Origin: Roseovarius spongiae
GTDB lineage: Bacteria; Pseudomonadota; Alphaproteobacteria; Rhodobacterales; Rhodobacteraceae
Reading direction: 5' to 3'
Length of the DNA: 64,000 nucleotides
NCBI RefSeq assembly: GCF_003651245.1
Contig: NZ_RAPE01000001.1
Span: 744,001-808,000 of the forward strand
Shown: positions 8,538 to 16,320 of the stretch, in pieces
Numbering within the stretch: position 1 is the first letter of the stretch
How the letters are laid out: each line of letters opens with the position of its first letter
Translations under genes and position numbers: made by a program
The notes under the pieces: generated by a model
The model's database searches: none
The model's input: the letters and a program-made list of their open reading frames with translations, nothing else
What the model was told of the DNA's origin: nothing

Positions 8538-11500
8538 ATGAGCACACGTCTCGCCAATGGCGGCCGCTTCCTCGACAGGGCGCGCGCGCTGGAGTTCAGG
8601 TTCAACGGCAAGCGCCTCACCGGCTACGAGGGCGACACGCTGGCCTCGGCGCTTCTGGCCAACGATCAGATGCTGGTCGGGCGCTCGTTCAAATATCACC
8701 GCCCGCGCGGCATCGTCGCCAGCGGCGCGGAAGAGCCGAACGCCCTGGTCGGCATGGGCGAGGGCGGGCGGTTCGAGCCCAACCAGCGCACCACCACGAC
8801 CGAGCTTTTCGACGGGCTGACCTGCGCCAGCCAGAACCACTGGCCAAGCCTCGATTTCGACGTGGGCGCGATCAACACGAAACTGGGCCGTTTCCTGCCC
8901 GCGGGTTTCTACTACAAGATGTTCATCCATCCGCGCCCCTTCTGGAAACACGTCTACGAGCCCTTCATCCGCAAGTCCGCCGGTCTCGGGAAGGCCCCGA
9001 CCGAGCGCGATGTCGATACCTACGAACACTTCTACGCGCATGTGGATGTACTGGTGGTGGGCGGCGGCGTCGCGGGGCTGCTCGCGGCGCGCAGCGCGGG
9101 GCAGTCCGGCGCGACCGTGCTCCTGATCGAGCAGACCCCCCAATGGGGCGGGCGCGCGCCGGTCGATGGCGGCGCGGTGGACGGGAAGCCTGTGGACAAG
9201 TTCGTGGAGGAAGTCACCGCCGAACTGGACGCGATGCCCAACGTGACCATGCGCAGCCGGACGATGGGCGCGGGCGTCTACGACCACGGCTACGCGCTCG
9301 GTTATGAACGCGTCGCCGATCACCGTCCCGGCGCCGCGGGGCCGCGCCACCGCTTGTGGCGCATCCGCGCGGGCCGGATCATTACCGCCACCGGCGCGAT
9401 AGAACGCCCGCTCAGCTTTGCTGGCAATGACATTCCCGGCGTCATGCTGGCCTCTGCGGTGCGCGATTTCGCCGTGAATTACGGCGTCTCGGTGGGCGAC
9501 CGCACGGTGGTGGTGACCAACAATGACGACGCCTACCGCACGGCGATCATCCTGAAAGAACAGGGGCTTGACGTTCCGGTGATCCTCGATGCGCGGGTGC
9601 TGCCGCAGGACAGTGCGCTGATGGCCGAGGCCAAGGCGCTGGGCATCCGTGTGATGATGGGCCACGCCATATCCTCGGTGAAGGGCGGCAAGCGCGTCAC
9701 CGGGGTGGAGATTTGCAGCCAAGCGGGCGAGGGCGCGGTGCTGGAAACCGTCGACTGCGACGCGGTCGCCATGTCCGGCGGCTGGTCGCCGGTGGTGCAT
9801 CTGTGGTCCCATTGCGGCGGCAAGCTGACATGGGACGAGGCTCAGGCCTGTTTCCGCCCCGATGTGGATAACCCGCCGACCGGCGCGGATGGCGAGGGCT
9901 TCGTGATCCCCGCGGGGGCCGCCAACGGCGCGCTGCGCCTCGGCGACGTGCTTGCGGACGCGCATGCCGCGGGCGCCGCGGCGGCCCGCGCCATGGGGGC
10001 CGAGCGGAAGACAAGCGACGCGCCGCAGGCGGAGGCGCAGGATGAGGCGCCCATGGCTCCCGTCTGGATGATGCCGAATGGCGCGGGCTACAAAAAGCGC
10101 GCCAAGGCGTGGCTGGATTACCAGAACGACGTCAAGGTGTCCGACGTGCGCCTTGCCGCGCAGGAGGGCTATCAATCGGTCGAACACGCCAAGCGCTACA
10201 CCACGCTCGGAATGGCGACGGACCAGGGGAAGCTGAGCAACATCAACGGGCTCGCGATCCTGTCCGACGCCTTGAACCAGCCCATCCCGCAGACCGGCAC
10301 CACCACCTTCCGCCCGCCCTACACGCCGATCTCGCTGGCCTCGATCGCCGGCGAGGCGCGCGCCGAGCGTTTCCAGCCTCTGCGCCGCACGCCGATGTAC
10401 GACTGGCACGCCGAACATGGCGCCTACTGGGAGCCGGTCGGCCAGTGGCGCCGGCCCTATTGCTACCGGAAGCCGGGCGAGAGCATCGAGGACGCGGTGC
10501 AGCGCGAGGTGAAGGCGACGCGCGAAAGCCTAGGCCTGCTCGACGCCTCGACGCTGGGCAAGCTGATGGTCAAGGGGCCGGACGCGGGCAAATTCCTCGA
10601 CATGCTCTACACCAACATGATGAGCAGCTTGAAACCGGGCCGCTGCCGTTACGGGCTGATGTGCAACGAGAACGGGTTCCTGATCGATGACGGCGTGGTG
10701 GCGCGCATCGACGAGGACACGTTCCTCTGCCACACCACCACCGGCGGAGCCGAATCGATCCATGGCCACATGGAGGAATGGCTCCAGACCGAATGGTGGG
10801 ACTGGGACGTCTACGTCGCCAACCTGACCGAACAATACGCGCAGATCGGCCTCGTCGGCCCCAAGGCGCGCGAGGTGCTCGCGGCGCTGACCGCCAGCGA
10901 CGTGAGCGCCGAGGCGCTGCCCTTCATGGCATGGACCGACATCACGCTGGGCGGGATGCAGGCGCGGATCTATCGCATCTCCTTCTCCGGCGAACTCAGC
11001 TATGAAATCGCCGTGAAGGCGTCCGAGGGCCGGGCGCTCTGGGACCTGCTGCTGGCGACGGGGGACGCGCATGGCGTCACCCCCTACGGCACCGAGGCGC
11101 TGCATATCATGCGCGCCGAAAAGGGGTTCATCATGATCGGGGATGAAACCGACGGCACGGTGATCCCGCAGGATCTCGGGCTCAACTGGGCGATCTCGAA
11201 GAAGAAAGAGGATTACCTCGGCAAGCGCGCGCAGGCGCGCAGCCACATGACCGATCCGAACCGCTGGAAGCTGGTGGGCCTCGAGACGACCGACGGCAGC
11301 ACGCTGCCCGACGGGGCCTACATCTCCGCCGAGGGCGAGAACGCCAACGGCCAGCGCAACGTGCAGGGGCGGGTGACGTCGACCTACCATTCGCCGACGC
11401 TCGGCAAGGGGATCGCGATGGCGCTGGTGCTGCACGGGCCCGACCGCATGGGCGAGGTGGTCGAGGTGCCCCATATCGGCGGCAAGATCACGAAGGCGAA

Positions 11501-11552
11501 GATCGTCGATCCGGTCTTCTTCGACAAGGACGGGGAGAAGCAGAATGTCTGA
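8538..11552 (+). CDS. soxA: sarcosine oxidase alpha subunit
   Basis: The 1004-residue subunit has three parts. The N-terminal ferredoxin-like fold has lost its cluster ligands (GYEGDTLASALLANDQ, residues 29-44). A dinucleotide-binding flavin module follows (VLVVGGGVAGLLAARSAGQ, 171-189), then a C-terminal GcvT-like aminomethyltransferase domain from about residue 600. The GcvT domain passes the sarcosine methyl group to tetrahydrofolate as methylene-THF. Typical late motifs are YGLMCNENGFLIDDGVV and RAEKGFIMIGDETDGT. Full length for the family. Its stop overlaps the soxG start by 8 bases. Confidence 0.96.
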   Translation: MSTRLANGGRFLDRARALEFRFNGKRLTGYEGDTLASALLANDQMLVGRSFKYHRPRGIVASGAEEPNALVGMGEGGRFEPNQRTTTTELFDGLTCASQNHWPSLDFDVGAINTKLGRFLPAGFYYKMFIHPRPFWKHVYEPFIRKSAGLGKAPTERDVDTYEHFYAHVDVLVVGGGVAGLLAARSAGQSGATVLLIEQTPQWGGRAPVDGGAVDGKPVDKFVEEVTAELDAMPNVTMRSRTMGAGVYDHGYALGYERVADHRPGAAGPRHRLWRIRAGRIITATGAIERPLSFAGNDIPGVMLASAVRDFAVNYGVSVGDRTVVVTNNDDAYRTAIILKEQGLDVPVILDARVLPQDSALMAEAKALGIRVMMGHAISSVKGGKRVTGVEICSQAGEGAVLETVDCDAVAMSGGWSPVVHLWSHCGGKLTWDEAQACFRPDVDNPPTGADGEGFVIPAGAANGALRLGDVLADAHAAGAAAARAMGAERKTSDAPQAEAQDEAPMAPVWMMPNGAGYKKRAKAWLDYQNDVKVSDVRLAAQEGYQSVEHAKRYTTLGMATDQGKLSNINGLAILSDALNQPIPQTGTTTFRPPYTPISLASIAGEARAERFQPLRRTPMYDWHAEHGAYWEPVGQWRRPYCYRKPGESIEDAVQREVKATRESLGLLDASTLGKLMVKGPDAGKFLDMLYTNMMSSLKPGRCRYGLMCNENGFLIDDGVVARIDEDTFLCHTTTGGAESIHGHMEEWLQTEWWDWDVYVANLTEQYAQIGLVGPKAREVLAALTASDVSAEALPFMAWTDITLGGMQARIYRISFSGELSYEIAVKASEGRALWDLLLATGDAHGVTPYGTEALHIMRAEKGFIMIGDETDGTVIPQDLGLNWAISKKKEDYLGKRAQARSHMTDPNRWKLVGLETTDGSTLPDGAYISAEGENANGQRNVQGRVTSTYHSPTLGKGIAMALVLHGPDRMGEVVEVPHIGGKITKAKIVDPVFFDKDGEKQNV

Positions 11553-12117
11553 CGCGGCAAGCGCGCTGCCGGGCGCGGAATTCAGCGGCATCGTCAAGGT
11601 CCGCGAGGCCGGGCTGCAAGGCATGATCACCCTGCGCGGCGACCTTGCCGACGCCACGTTGAAAAAGGCCGTGGCGAAGGCGGGCGGGCAGGATATGCCC
11701 GGCCAGCGCAAGGCGAACATGGACGAACAGGGCGGCGTCGCCTGGATGTCGCCGGACGAGTTGCTGATCCTCACGCCTTACGACGAGGTCGAGGCGCGGA
11801 TCGGTGACCTGGCCAAGGCGCTGGCGAAGCAGCCGCACATGGCGGTCAATGTCTCGGACGCGCGCGCGCTGTTCGAGTTGTCGGGCGAGGGCGCACGAGT
11901 GCGCGAGGTCATCGCGAAGCTCTGCCCCGTGGACATGAGCGCGGACGCATTCGGCCCCGGCGATTTCCGCCGCACCCGCATGGCGCAGGTTCCCGCCGCC
12001 TTCTGGATGTCGGACGAGGGAACGCTGCGCATCGTCTGCTTCCGCTCGGTCGCGCAATACGCGTTCGATCTGCTCAGGGGCGCCGCGGCCAAGGGCGGCG
12101 CGGTCGACTATTTCTGA
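11545..12117 (+). CDS. soxG: sarcosine oxidase gamma subunit
   Basis: The 190-residue SoxG-type subunit has LREAG-like N-terminal strands (VREAGLQGMITLRGDL), WMSPDELLILTPYDE and the C-terminal FRSVAQYAFDLLRGAA motif. SoxG pairs with the aminomethyltransferase domain of SoxA. The start overlaps soxA, which implies translational coupling. Last gene of the operon, followed by the palindromic element at 12130-12183. Confidence 0.93.
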   Translation: MSDAASALPGAEFSGIVKVREAGLQGMITLRGDLADATLKKAVAKAGGQDMPGQRKANMDEQGGVAWMSPDELLILTPYDEVEARIGDLAKALAKQPHMAVNVSDARALFELSGEGARVREVIAKLCPVDMSADAFGPGDFRRTRMAQVPAAFWMSDEGTLRIVCFRSVAQYAFDLLRGAAAKGGAVDYF

Positions 12118-12129
12118 TCCGGAGCGCGG

Positions 12130-12183
12130 GCCAAGACTATTTGTCAAATAGTCTTGGCAAAACTCTTCGCGGAAGAGTTTTGC
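12130..12183. repeat. paired palindromic element, copy 2
   Basis: Two adjacent palindromes follow soxG. Hairpin 1 is a near-perfect 29-base palindrome: arms GCCAAGACTATTTG (12130-12143) and CAAATAGTCTTGGC (12145-12158) around one base. Hairpin 2 has arms GCAAAACTCTTC (12157-12168) and GAAGAGTTTTGC (12172-12183). Hairpin 2 matches that at 4238-4262 in both arms and differs only in the 3-base loop. Hairpin 1 differs completely between the two loci. It probably also ends sox transcription. Confidence 0.75.
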
Positions 12184-12330
12184 GCCGGGCCGTCCCTTGC
12201 GCACCGGGTTCGTTCGGGCGCCGACAGAGTTTCGACACAAGGATCGGGCTCTGGAAGGATCGCAATGCAACGAGGCGCCTGTCCGCGGACGCGAGGAACT
12301 TGGCCGTCGGGCTTGACGTTGACGCCTCAG

Positions 12331-12345
12331 CCCTACCATGTAGGG
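12331..12345. promoter_or_regulatory. possible operator upstream of sodB
   Basis: A 6-base inverted repeat CCCTAC-CAT-GTAGGG lies 39 bases upstream of the sodB start, just after two overlapping TTGACG sequences (12313-12318 and 12319-12324) that could serve as -35 boxes. A second overlapping dyad CATGT...ACATG occupies 12337-12352. The arrangement fits a repressor or activator site in a promoter. No regulator gene is adjacent and no known consensus is claimed. Confidence 0.3.
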
Positions 12346-12383
12346 CCACATGTAATCCGACACAGAACAAGGGGGCCCTGACC

Positions 12384-12986
12384 ATGAGCTTTGAACTTCC
12401 CGATCTTCCCTATGCCCACGACGCGCTTGAATCGCTGGGCATGTCCAAGGAGACGCTCGAATATCACCACGACATCCACCACAAGGCCTATGTCGACAAC
12501 GGCAACAAGCTGCTGGACGGCTCGGGACACGAGGGCAAGTCGCTCGATGAGATCGTCAAGGCGACCTACGATTCGTCCGGCGTGCCGCAATCGGGTCTGT
12601 TCAATAACGCCAGCCAGCACTGGAACCATACCCAGTTCTGGGAGATGATGGGCCCGGGCGACAGCAAGATGCCTTCGGAGCTGCAAAAGGCGATCACCGA
12701 CAGCTTCGGCTCGGTCGACAAGTTCAAGGACGAGTTCAAGGCCAAGGGCGGCGGACAGTTCGGCTCGGGCTGGGTCTGGCTGGTTCAGGACGAACGCAGC
12801 GGAAGCCTCAAGGTCATCAACACGGCCAACGGCATCAACCCGCTTTGCACCGGCGACAAGACACTGCTGGGCTGCGACGTGTGGGAACACTCCTACTACA
12901 TCGATTTCCGCAACAAGCGTCCGGCCTATCTCGAGAATTTCCTCGACAAGCTGGTGGATTGGGAAAACGTCGCCAGCCGGATGTAA
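12384..12986 (+). CDS. sodB: superoxide dismutase, Fe type
   Basis: The 200-residue enzyme dismutates superoxide to hydrogen peroxide and oxygen in the cytoplasm. Metal ligands read as His28 (EYHHDIHH), His82 (HWNHTQFW), Asp165 and His169 (GCDVWEHSYY). Gln78 in NNASQHW occupies the position that marks iron-type (or cambialistic) enzymes. There is no signal peptide. The open frame extends upstream, but the ATG at 12384 gives the normal start (SFELPDLPYA). A strong terminator follows. Confidence 0.95.
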   Translation: MSFELPDLPYAHDALESLGMSKETLEYHHDIHHKAYVDNGNKLLDGSGHEGKSLDEIVKATYDSSGVPQSGLFNNASQHWNHTQFWEMMGPGDSKMPSELQKAITDSFGSVDKFKDEFKAKGGGQFGSGWVWLVQDERSGSLKVINTANGINPLCTGDKTLLGCDVWEHSYYIDFRNKRPAYLENFLDKLVDWENVASRM

Positions 12987-13019
12987 GGTCTCGCGATTTC
13001 GGGCGAAACGCCCAACCAG

Positions 13020-13050
13020 GCCCGCCGGGACGTCCCCCCGGCGGGCTTTT
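13020..13050 (+). terminator. intrinsic terminator of sodB
   Basis: A GC-rich hairpin with 10-base arms GCCCGCCGGG (13020-13029) and CCCGGCGGGC (13037-13046) and a 7-base loop is followed by TTTT. It starts 34 bases after the sodB stop. Confidence 0.85.
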
Positions 13051-13193
13051 GCGTGGGCGGCGCAGGGTGGCGGCGTTTTGCGCTTCCATTCGCGGCGGCG
13101 GATGATACCCATCGACCCATCGCTCGTTCATCAATGCAGGACGGCGTCATGCCCCCCGACCAGCCGGCGCGGGCCGCGCGCCGATAGGATCTC

Positions 13194-14111
13194 ATGACAG
13201 AAACCTCGCGCGGCATCCTGTCGATGGTGGCGGCCTGCACGATCTGGGGGCTTTCGCCGCTTTACTACAAGCTGCTGACGCATATCCCGCCGATCGAGGT
13301 GCTGGCGCACCGCACGCTCTGGTCCTTCGCGCTGTTCGCGGTGGTGCTGGCCCTGCAGGGGCGGTTGGGCGCGCTGGCGCAGGCGGTCCGCTCGCGCCGG
13401 TCGCTCGGGATCATCGCGCTGGCGGCGCTGGTGATCTCGGTCAATTGGTTCACCTTCATCAGCTCGATCCAGATGAACAAGGCGATCGAGGCGTCCCTGG
13501 GCTATTTCATCTTTCCGCTGGTCTCGGTCGCGCTGGGCGCGCTCGTCTATCGCGAGACCCTCGGGCGCGCGCAGATCTTCGCCGTCGCGCTGGCGACGCT
13601 TGCGGTGGTCACGCTCGCCTGGGGGCTGGGCGTGGCGCCGTGGCTGTCGCTGATCCTCGCCGTGTCCTTCGGGTTTTACGGAGTGATCAAGAAGGGGTTC
13701 GACATGGGGCCGGTGATTTCGGTCACCGCCGAGGTGCTGCTGCTGATTCCGCTCGCGGTCGCGGTGCTCGTGATTGCCGCCCCGACTGGACCCGGTCCGT
13801 TCGGCAGGGGATGGAGCGACATGGGGTTGCTGCTGCTGTCCGGCCCGCTCACTGCGGCGCCCCTGATCCTGTTCAGCGCGGCGGCGCGCCGGGTGTCGCT
13901 GGCGACTGTCGGCCTCGTGCAGTATCTCAACCCGACTCTGCAGTTCGGCGTCGCGACGCTGATCTTTGCTGAGCCGTTCACACGCTGGCACATGATCGCG
14001 TTCCCGATGATCTGGCTCGGGCTGGCGGTCTATACCGCGGCCGCCTGGCGTCAGGACAGGGCGGCGCGCAAGGCGTTGAAGAGGGCGTCCACATCCGTCA
14101 CCAGGTGGTAA
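13194..14111 (+). CDS. rarD: RarD-type EamA/DMT superfamily transporter
   Basis: The 305-residue membrane protein has about ten helices. It opens with the RarD-typical MVAACTIWGLSPLYYKLL, then EVLAHRTLWSF and SLGYFIFPLVSVALG. RarD was named for chloramphenicol sensitivity; related EamA proteins export amino acids or other metabolites, and the substrate here is unknown. Its 3' end overlaps the convergent LOG-family gene by 61 bases, so the C-terminal 20 codons of both are mutually constrained. Confidence 0.88.
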   Translation: MTETSRGILSMVAACTIWGLSPLYYKLLTHIPPIEVLAHRTLWSFALFAVVLALQGRLGALAQAVRSRRSLGIIALAALVISVNWFTFISSIQMNKAIEASLGYFIFPLVSVALGALVYRETLGRAQIFAVALATLAVVTLAWGLGVAPWLSLILAVSFGFYGVIKKGFDMGPVISVTAEVLLLIPLAVAVLVIAAPTGPGPFGRGWSDMGLLLLSGPLTAAPLILFSAAARRVSLATVGLVQYLNPTLQFGVATLIFAEPFTRWHMIAFPMIWLGLAVYTAAAWRQDRAARKALKRASTSVTRW

Positions 14112-14605
14112 TAGTCGCGCAGGCTTGCATCGGCGAACCCCTGCGCGATCAGATGATCGATCAGCGCCGCCAGCGGTTGCCAGTAGCCGTCGAGATCGAG
14201 CAGCAGGATGGGTTTCTCGTGCAGCCCCAGTTGCCGCCAGGTCAGCACTTCGAAGAACTCGTCGAGCGAGCCGGCCCCGCCGGGCAGCACCACGAACGCG
14301 TTCGCGTTCATGAACATCACCTTCTTGCGCTCGTGCATGGTTTCGGTGACGACATAGCTGGTCAGGTCGCGCTTGCCCTCTTCGCGCCGCACCAGGTGTT
14401 CGGGGATCACGCCGAAGGTCGCCCCTCCGGCCGCCTGCGCCGCGCGCGCCGTCAGCCCCATCAGCCCGATGTCGCCCGCGCCGTAGACAAGCTGCCAGCC
14501 CGCCTGCGCCAATCGCGTTCCGACCGCCTCGGCGGCGGCGGCATAGGCGGGGTTGGCGCCCGTGCGTGCGCCGCAAAAGACACAGACTGCGCGTTCAGGC
14601 ATCAC
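14051..14605 (-). CDS. LOG family nucleotide hydrolase (cytokinin riboside 5'-monophosphate phosphoribohydrolase-like)
   Basis: The 184-residue Rossmann protein starts MPERAVCVFCGARTG. LVYGAGDIGLMGLTARAA comes next, then the LOG motif as VVLPGGAGSLDEFFEVLTW. The consensus PGGxGTxxE appears here with Ser in place of Thr. LOG enzymes release the free base from (cytokinin) nucleoside 5'-monophosphates; many bacterial members probably act on ordinary purine nucleotides. Two adjacent ATGs make the exact start ambiguous by one codon. Confidence 0.87.
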   Translation of the reverse strand: MMPERAVCVFCGARTGANPAYAAAAEAVGTRLAQAGWQLVYGAGDIGLMGLTARAAQAAGGATFGVIPEHLVRREEGKRDLTSYVVTETMHERKKVMFMNANAFVVLPGGAGSLDEFFEVLTWRQLGLHEKPILLLDLDGYWQPLAALIDHLIAQGFADASLRDYYHLVTDVDALFNALRAALS

Positions 14606-14706
14606 ATCTCCCGTTCATGTCCAAGGGTTGTTTTGACCCCTGATATCCTTGTTGCTAGTCTCCGGCAACTGCGCGGATCCCCGTCTGCGCCCGGGAAAGG
14701 CGACAC

Positions 14707-16230
14707 ATGAGCAAGCTGGCAGGTATGGCGGGCGGAAAGGCCATCGGCGTGGCCGGCCTGGCCGTGATCGCCGTACTCGGGTTTGGCCTCTATGCGGGCG
14801 GTTTCCTGAGGTCTCCGCCTGCGCCGGAGTCCGATCCCGCCGCCGCCGAGCCGCCGAGCGCCGCCGAAAAGCCCATGGAGGACGCGCAGCCCGTCACGCC
14901 CGCCGCCATGCCAGAAGCGGATGCCGCCGCCGCCCCGCAAGCCGATGCCGTCGCCGCCGCGGAGAGTAACGAGGGTGGGGCTGAAACCGTTGACAAAACG
15001 CCGCCGCCGGACCCGCCGCGCATCGATATCTTTCGCCTCGCTCCCGGCGGCTACATGCTTGTCGCGGGCAGCACCGCGCCGGGCTGGCGCACCGACATCC
15101 TGATCGACGGCGCCGCCATCGCCGAGACCGCGGCGGACGGGAACGGAGAGTTCGCGGAATTCCTCGCGCTCGAACCCAGTGACGCGCCACGCGTGTTGTC
15201 GCTGATGATGACCTCGCCCGAGACCGGCGCGCGCGTCGTCTCGCCCAACGTGGTGATCATCGCCCCGCCCGCGCCCGCGCCCGAGATCGCCGTGACCGCC
15301 GACGCCCCCGCGGACGAGGATGCGCCGGAGCTTCCGGGTCGTACCGCCGCGGTGACGCAAGGCGCGGCGATGGACACGCCAGATATTCCGACGCCGGATG
15401 CGGGCGCGCGTGCGCCGGACGATCCAGAGCCGCCGCCGGCCGCCGAAGAAAACGCGACGCCACCGCCCGCCGCCGCATCGACACCCACGCCGCCCACCGT
15501 CGGATCGGCGCCTCCGCCGCCCGCGGTTGGATCGGCGCCTCCGCCGCCCGCCGTTGGATCGGAACCTCCGCCCGCCGTCGCCGCGGGTTCGCCCTCCACG
15601 CCTTTGGCGCCGGACGCGGCGGGCGAGCCCGCTCTGACCGCCGGGGCAGGGACCGCGCCCGCGCCGCGGCGTGATGAGCCGCAACAGACCGTGCTTCTCT
15701 CCGACGAGACGGGCGTCACCGTCCTGCAGCCGCCTGTCGCCATGGGCGCGGCGCCCGAACTGATGTCGCAGGTCGCGCTCGATGCGATCACCTATTCGGA
15801 CACTGGCGCGGTGCAGCTTGCCGGGCGCGGATCGGGACAGGGCTTCGTACGGATCTATCTCGACAACGCTCCGCTCACCACCTCGCGCATCGCCGCCGAC
15901 GGGCGCTGGCGCACCGATCTGCCGCAGGTTGACACCGGCGTCTACACCTTGCGCGTCGATGAGGTCGACGAGGCGGGCAAGGTCGTCAGCCGCGTTGAAA
16001 CCCCGTTCAAGCGCGAGGACGAAACCATCGTCGCCGAGGCCGAGGCAGACGCCGGATCGCTCGCCCGGATCCGCGCGGTCACTGTGCAGCCGGGCAATAC
16101 GCTCTGGGCGATCAGCCGCGAGAACTACGGCGAGGGCATCCTTTATGTCCGCGTTTACGAGGCCAACAAGGACCGGATCCGCGATCCCGACCTGATCTAT
16201 CCCGGCCAGATCTTCAACGTCCCCGAATAG
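14707..16230 (+). CDS. membrane-anchored LysM-domain protein with Pro-rich linker
   Basis: The 507-residue protein has an N-terminal membrane helix (about residues 12-37) and no Lys/Arg-rich cleavage site, so it is probably anchored with its bulk in the periplasm. Two similar 70-80-residue Ig-like segments follow. The first (FRLAPGGYMLVAGSTAPGW...) lies near residue 100 and the second (YSDTGAVQLAGRGSGQGFV...) near 360. They are separated by a long Ala/Pro/Glu-rich linker with 9-residue repeats. The C-terminal LysM domain (VQPGNTLWAISRENYGEG ... YPGQIFNVPE) binds peptidoglycan. Rhodobacterales homologues have this layout; a cell-wall maintenance role is inferred. Confidence 0.85.
   Translation: MSKLAGMAGGKAIGVAGLAVIAVLGFGLYAGGFLRSPPAPESDPAAAEPPSAAEKPMEDAQPVTPAAMPEADAAAAPQADAVAAAESNEGGAETVDKTPPPDPPRIDIFRLAPGGYMLVAGSTAPGWRTDILIDGAAIAETAADGNGEFAEFLALEPSDAPRVLSLMMTSPETGARVVSPNVVIIAPPAPAPEIAVTADAPADEDAPELPGRTAAVTQGAAMDTPDIPTPDAGARAPDDPEPPPAAEENATPPPAAASTPTPPTVGSAPPPPAVGSAPPPPAVGSEPPPAVAAGSPSTPLAPDAAGEPALTAGAGTAPAPRRDEPQQTVLLSDETGVTVLQPPVAMGAAPELMSQVALDAITYSDTGAVQLAGRGSGQGFVRIYLDNAPLTTSRIAADGRWRTDLPQVDTGVYTLRVDEVDEAGKVVSRVETPFKREDETIVAEAEADAGSLARIRAVTVQPGNTLWAISRENYGEGILYVRVYEANKDRIRDPDLIYPGQIFNVPE
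15499..15576 (+). repeat. coding tandem repeat, about 3 x 27 bases
   Basis: Two 27-base units (15499-15525, 15526-15552) and a 24-base third encode VGSAPPPPA-type nonapeptides in the linker of the LysM protein. Unit 3 has one codon fewer and Glu in place of Ala. Such repeats expand and contract by slippage and probably tune the linker length. Confidence 0.8.
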
Positions 16231-16320
16231 GGGGCGCGGTGGCCCACGGCCCCTGCGCACTGGCCATTTCGCGCCACGCGGCCTATCAGTGCCGGACCCG
16301 CATCAGCCAGAGGCCCGACG

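Noticed and set aside
8499-10418. A 639-codon minus-strand open frame antisense to soxA
   Set aside because: No motif content, and soxA is unmistakable on the other strand.
13131-14576. A long minus-strand open frame across rarD
   Set aside because: Shadow composition (Arg/Gln/His rich, no domains); rarD on the plus strand and the LOG gene in another minus frame explain the coding.
15499-15576. CRISPR-like array
   Set aside because: The repeats are contiguous, in frame and encode a Pro-rich linker; there are no spacers. No CRISPR array was seen in the window.
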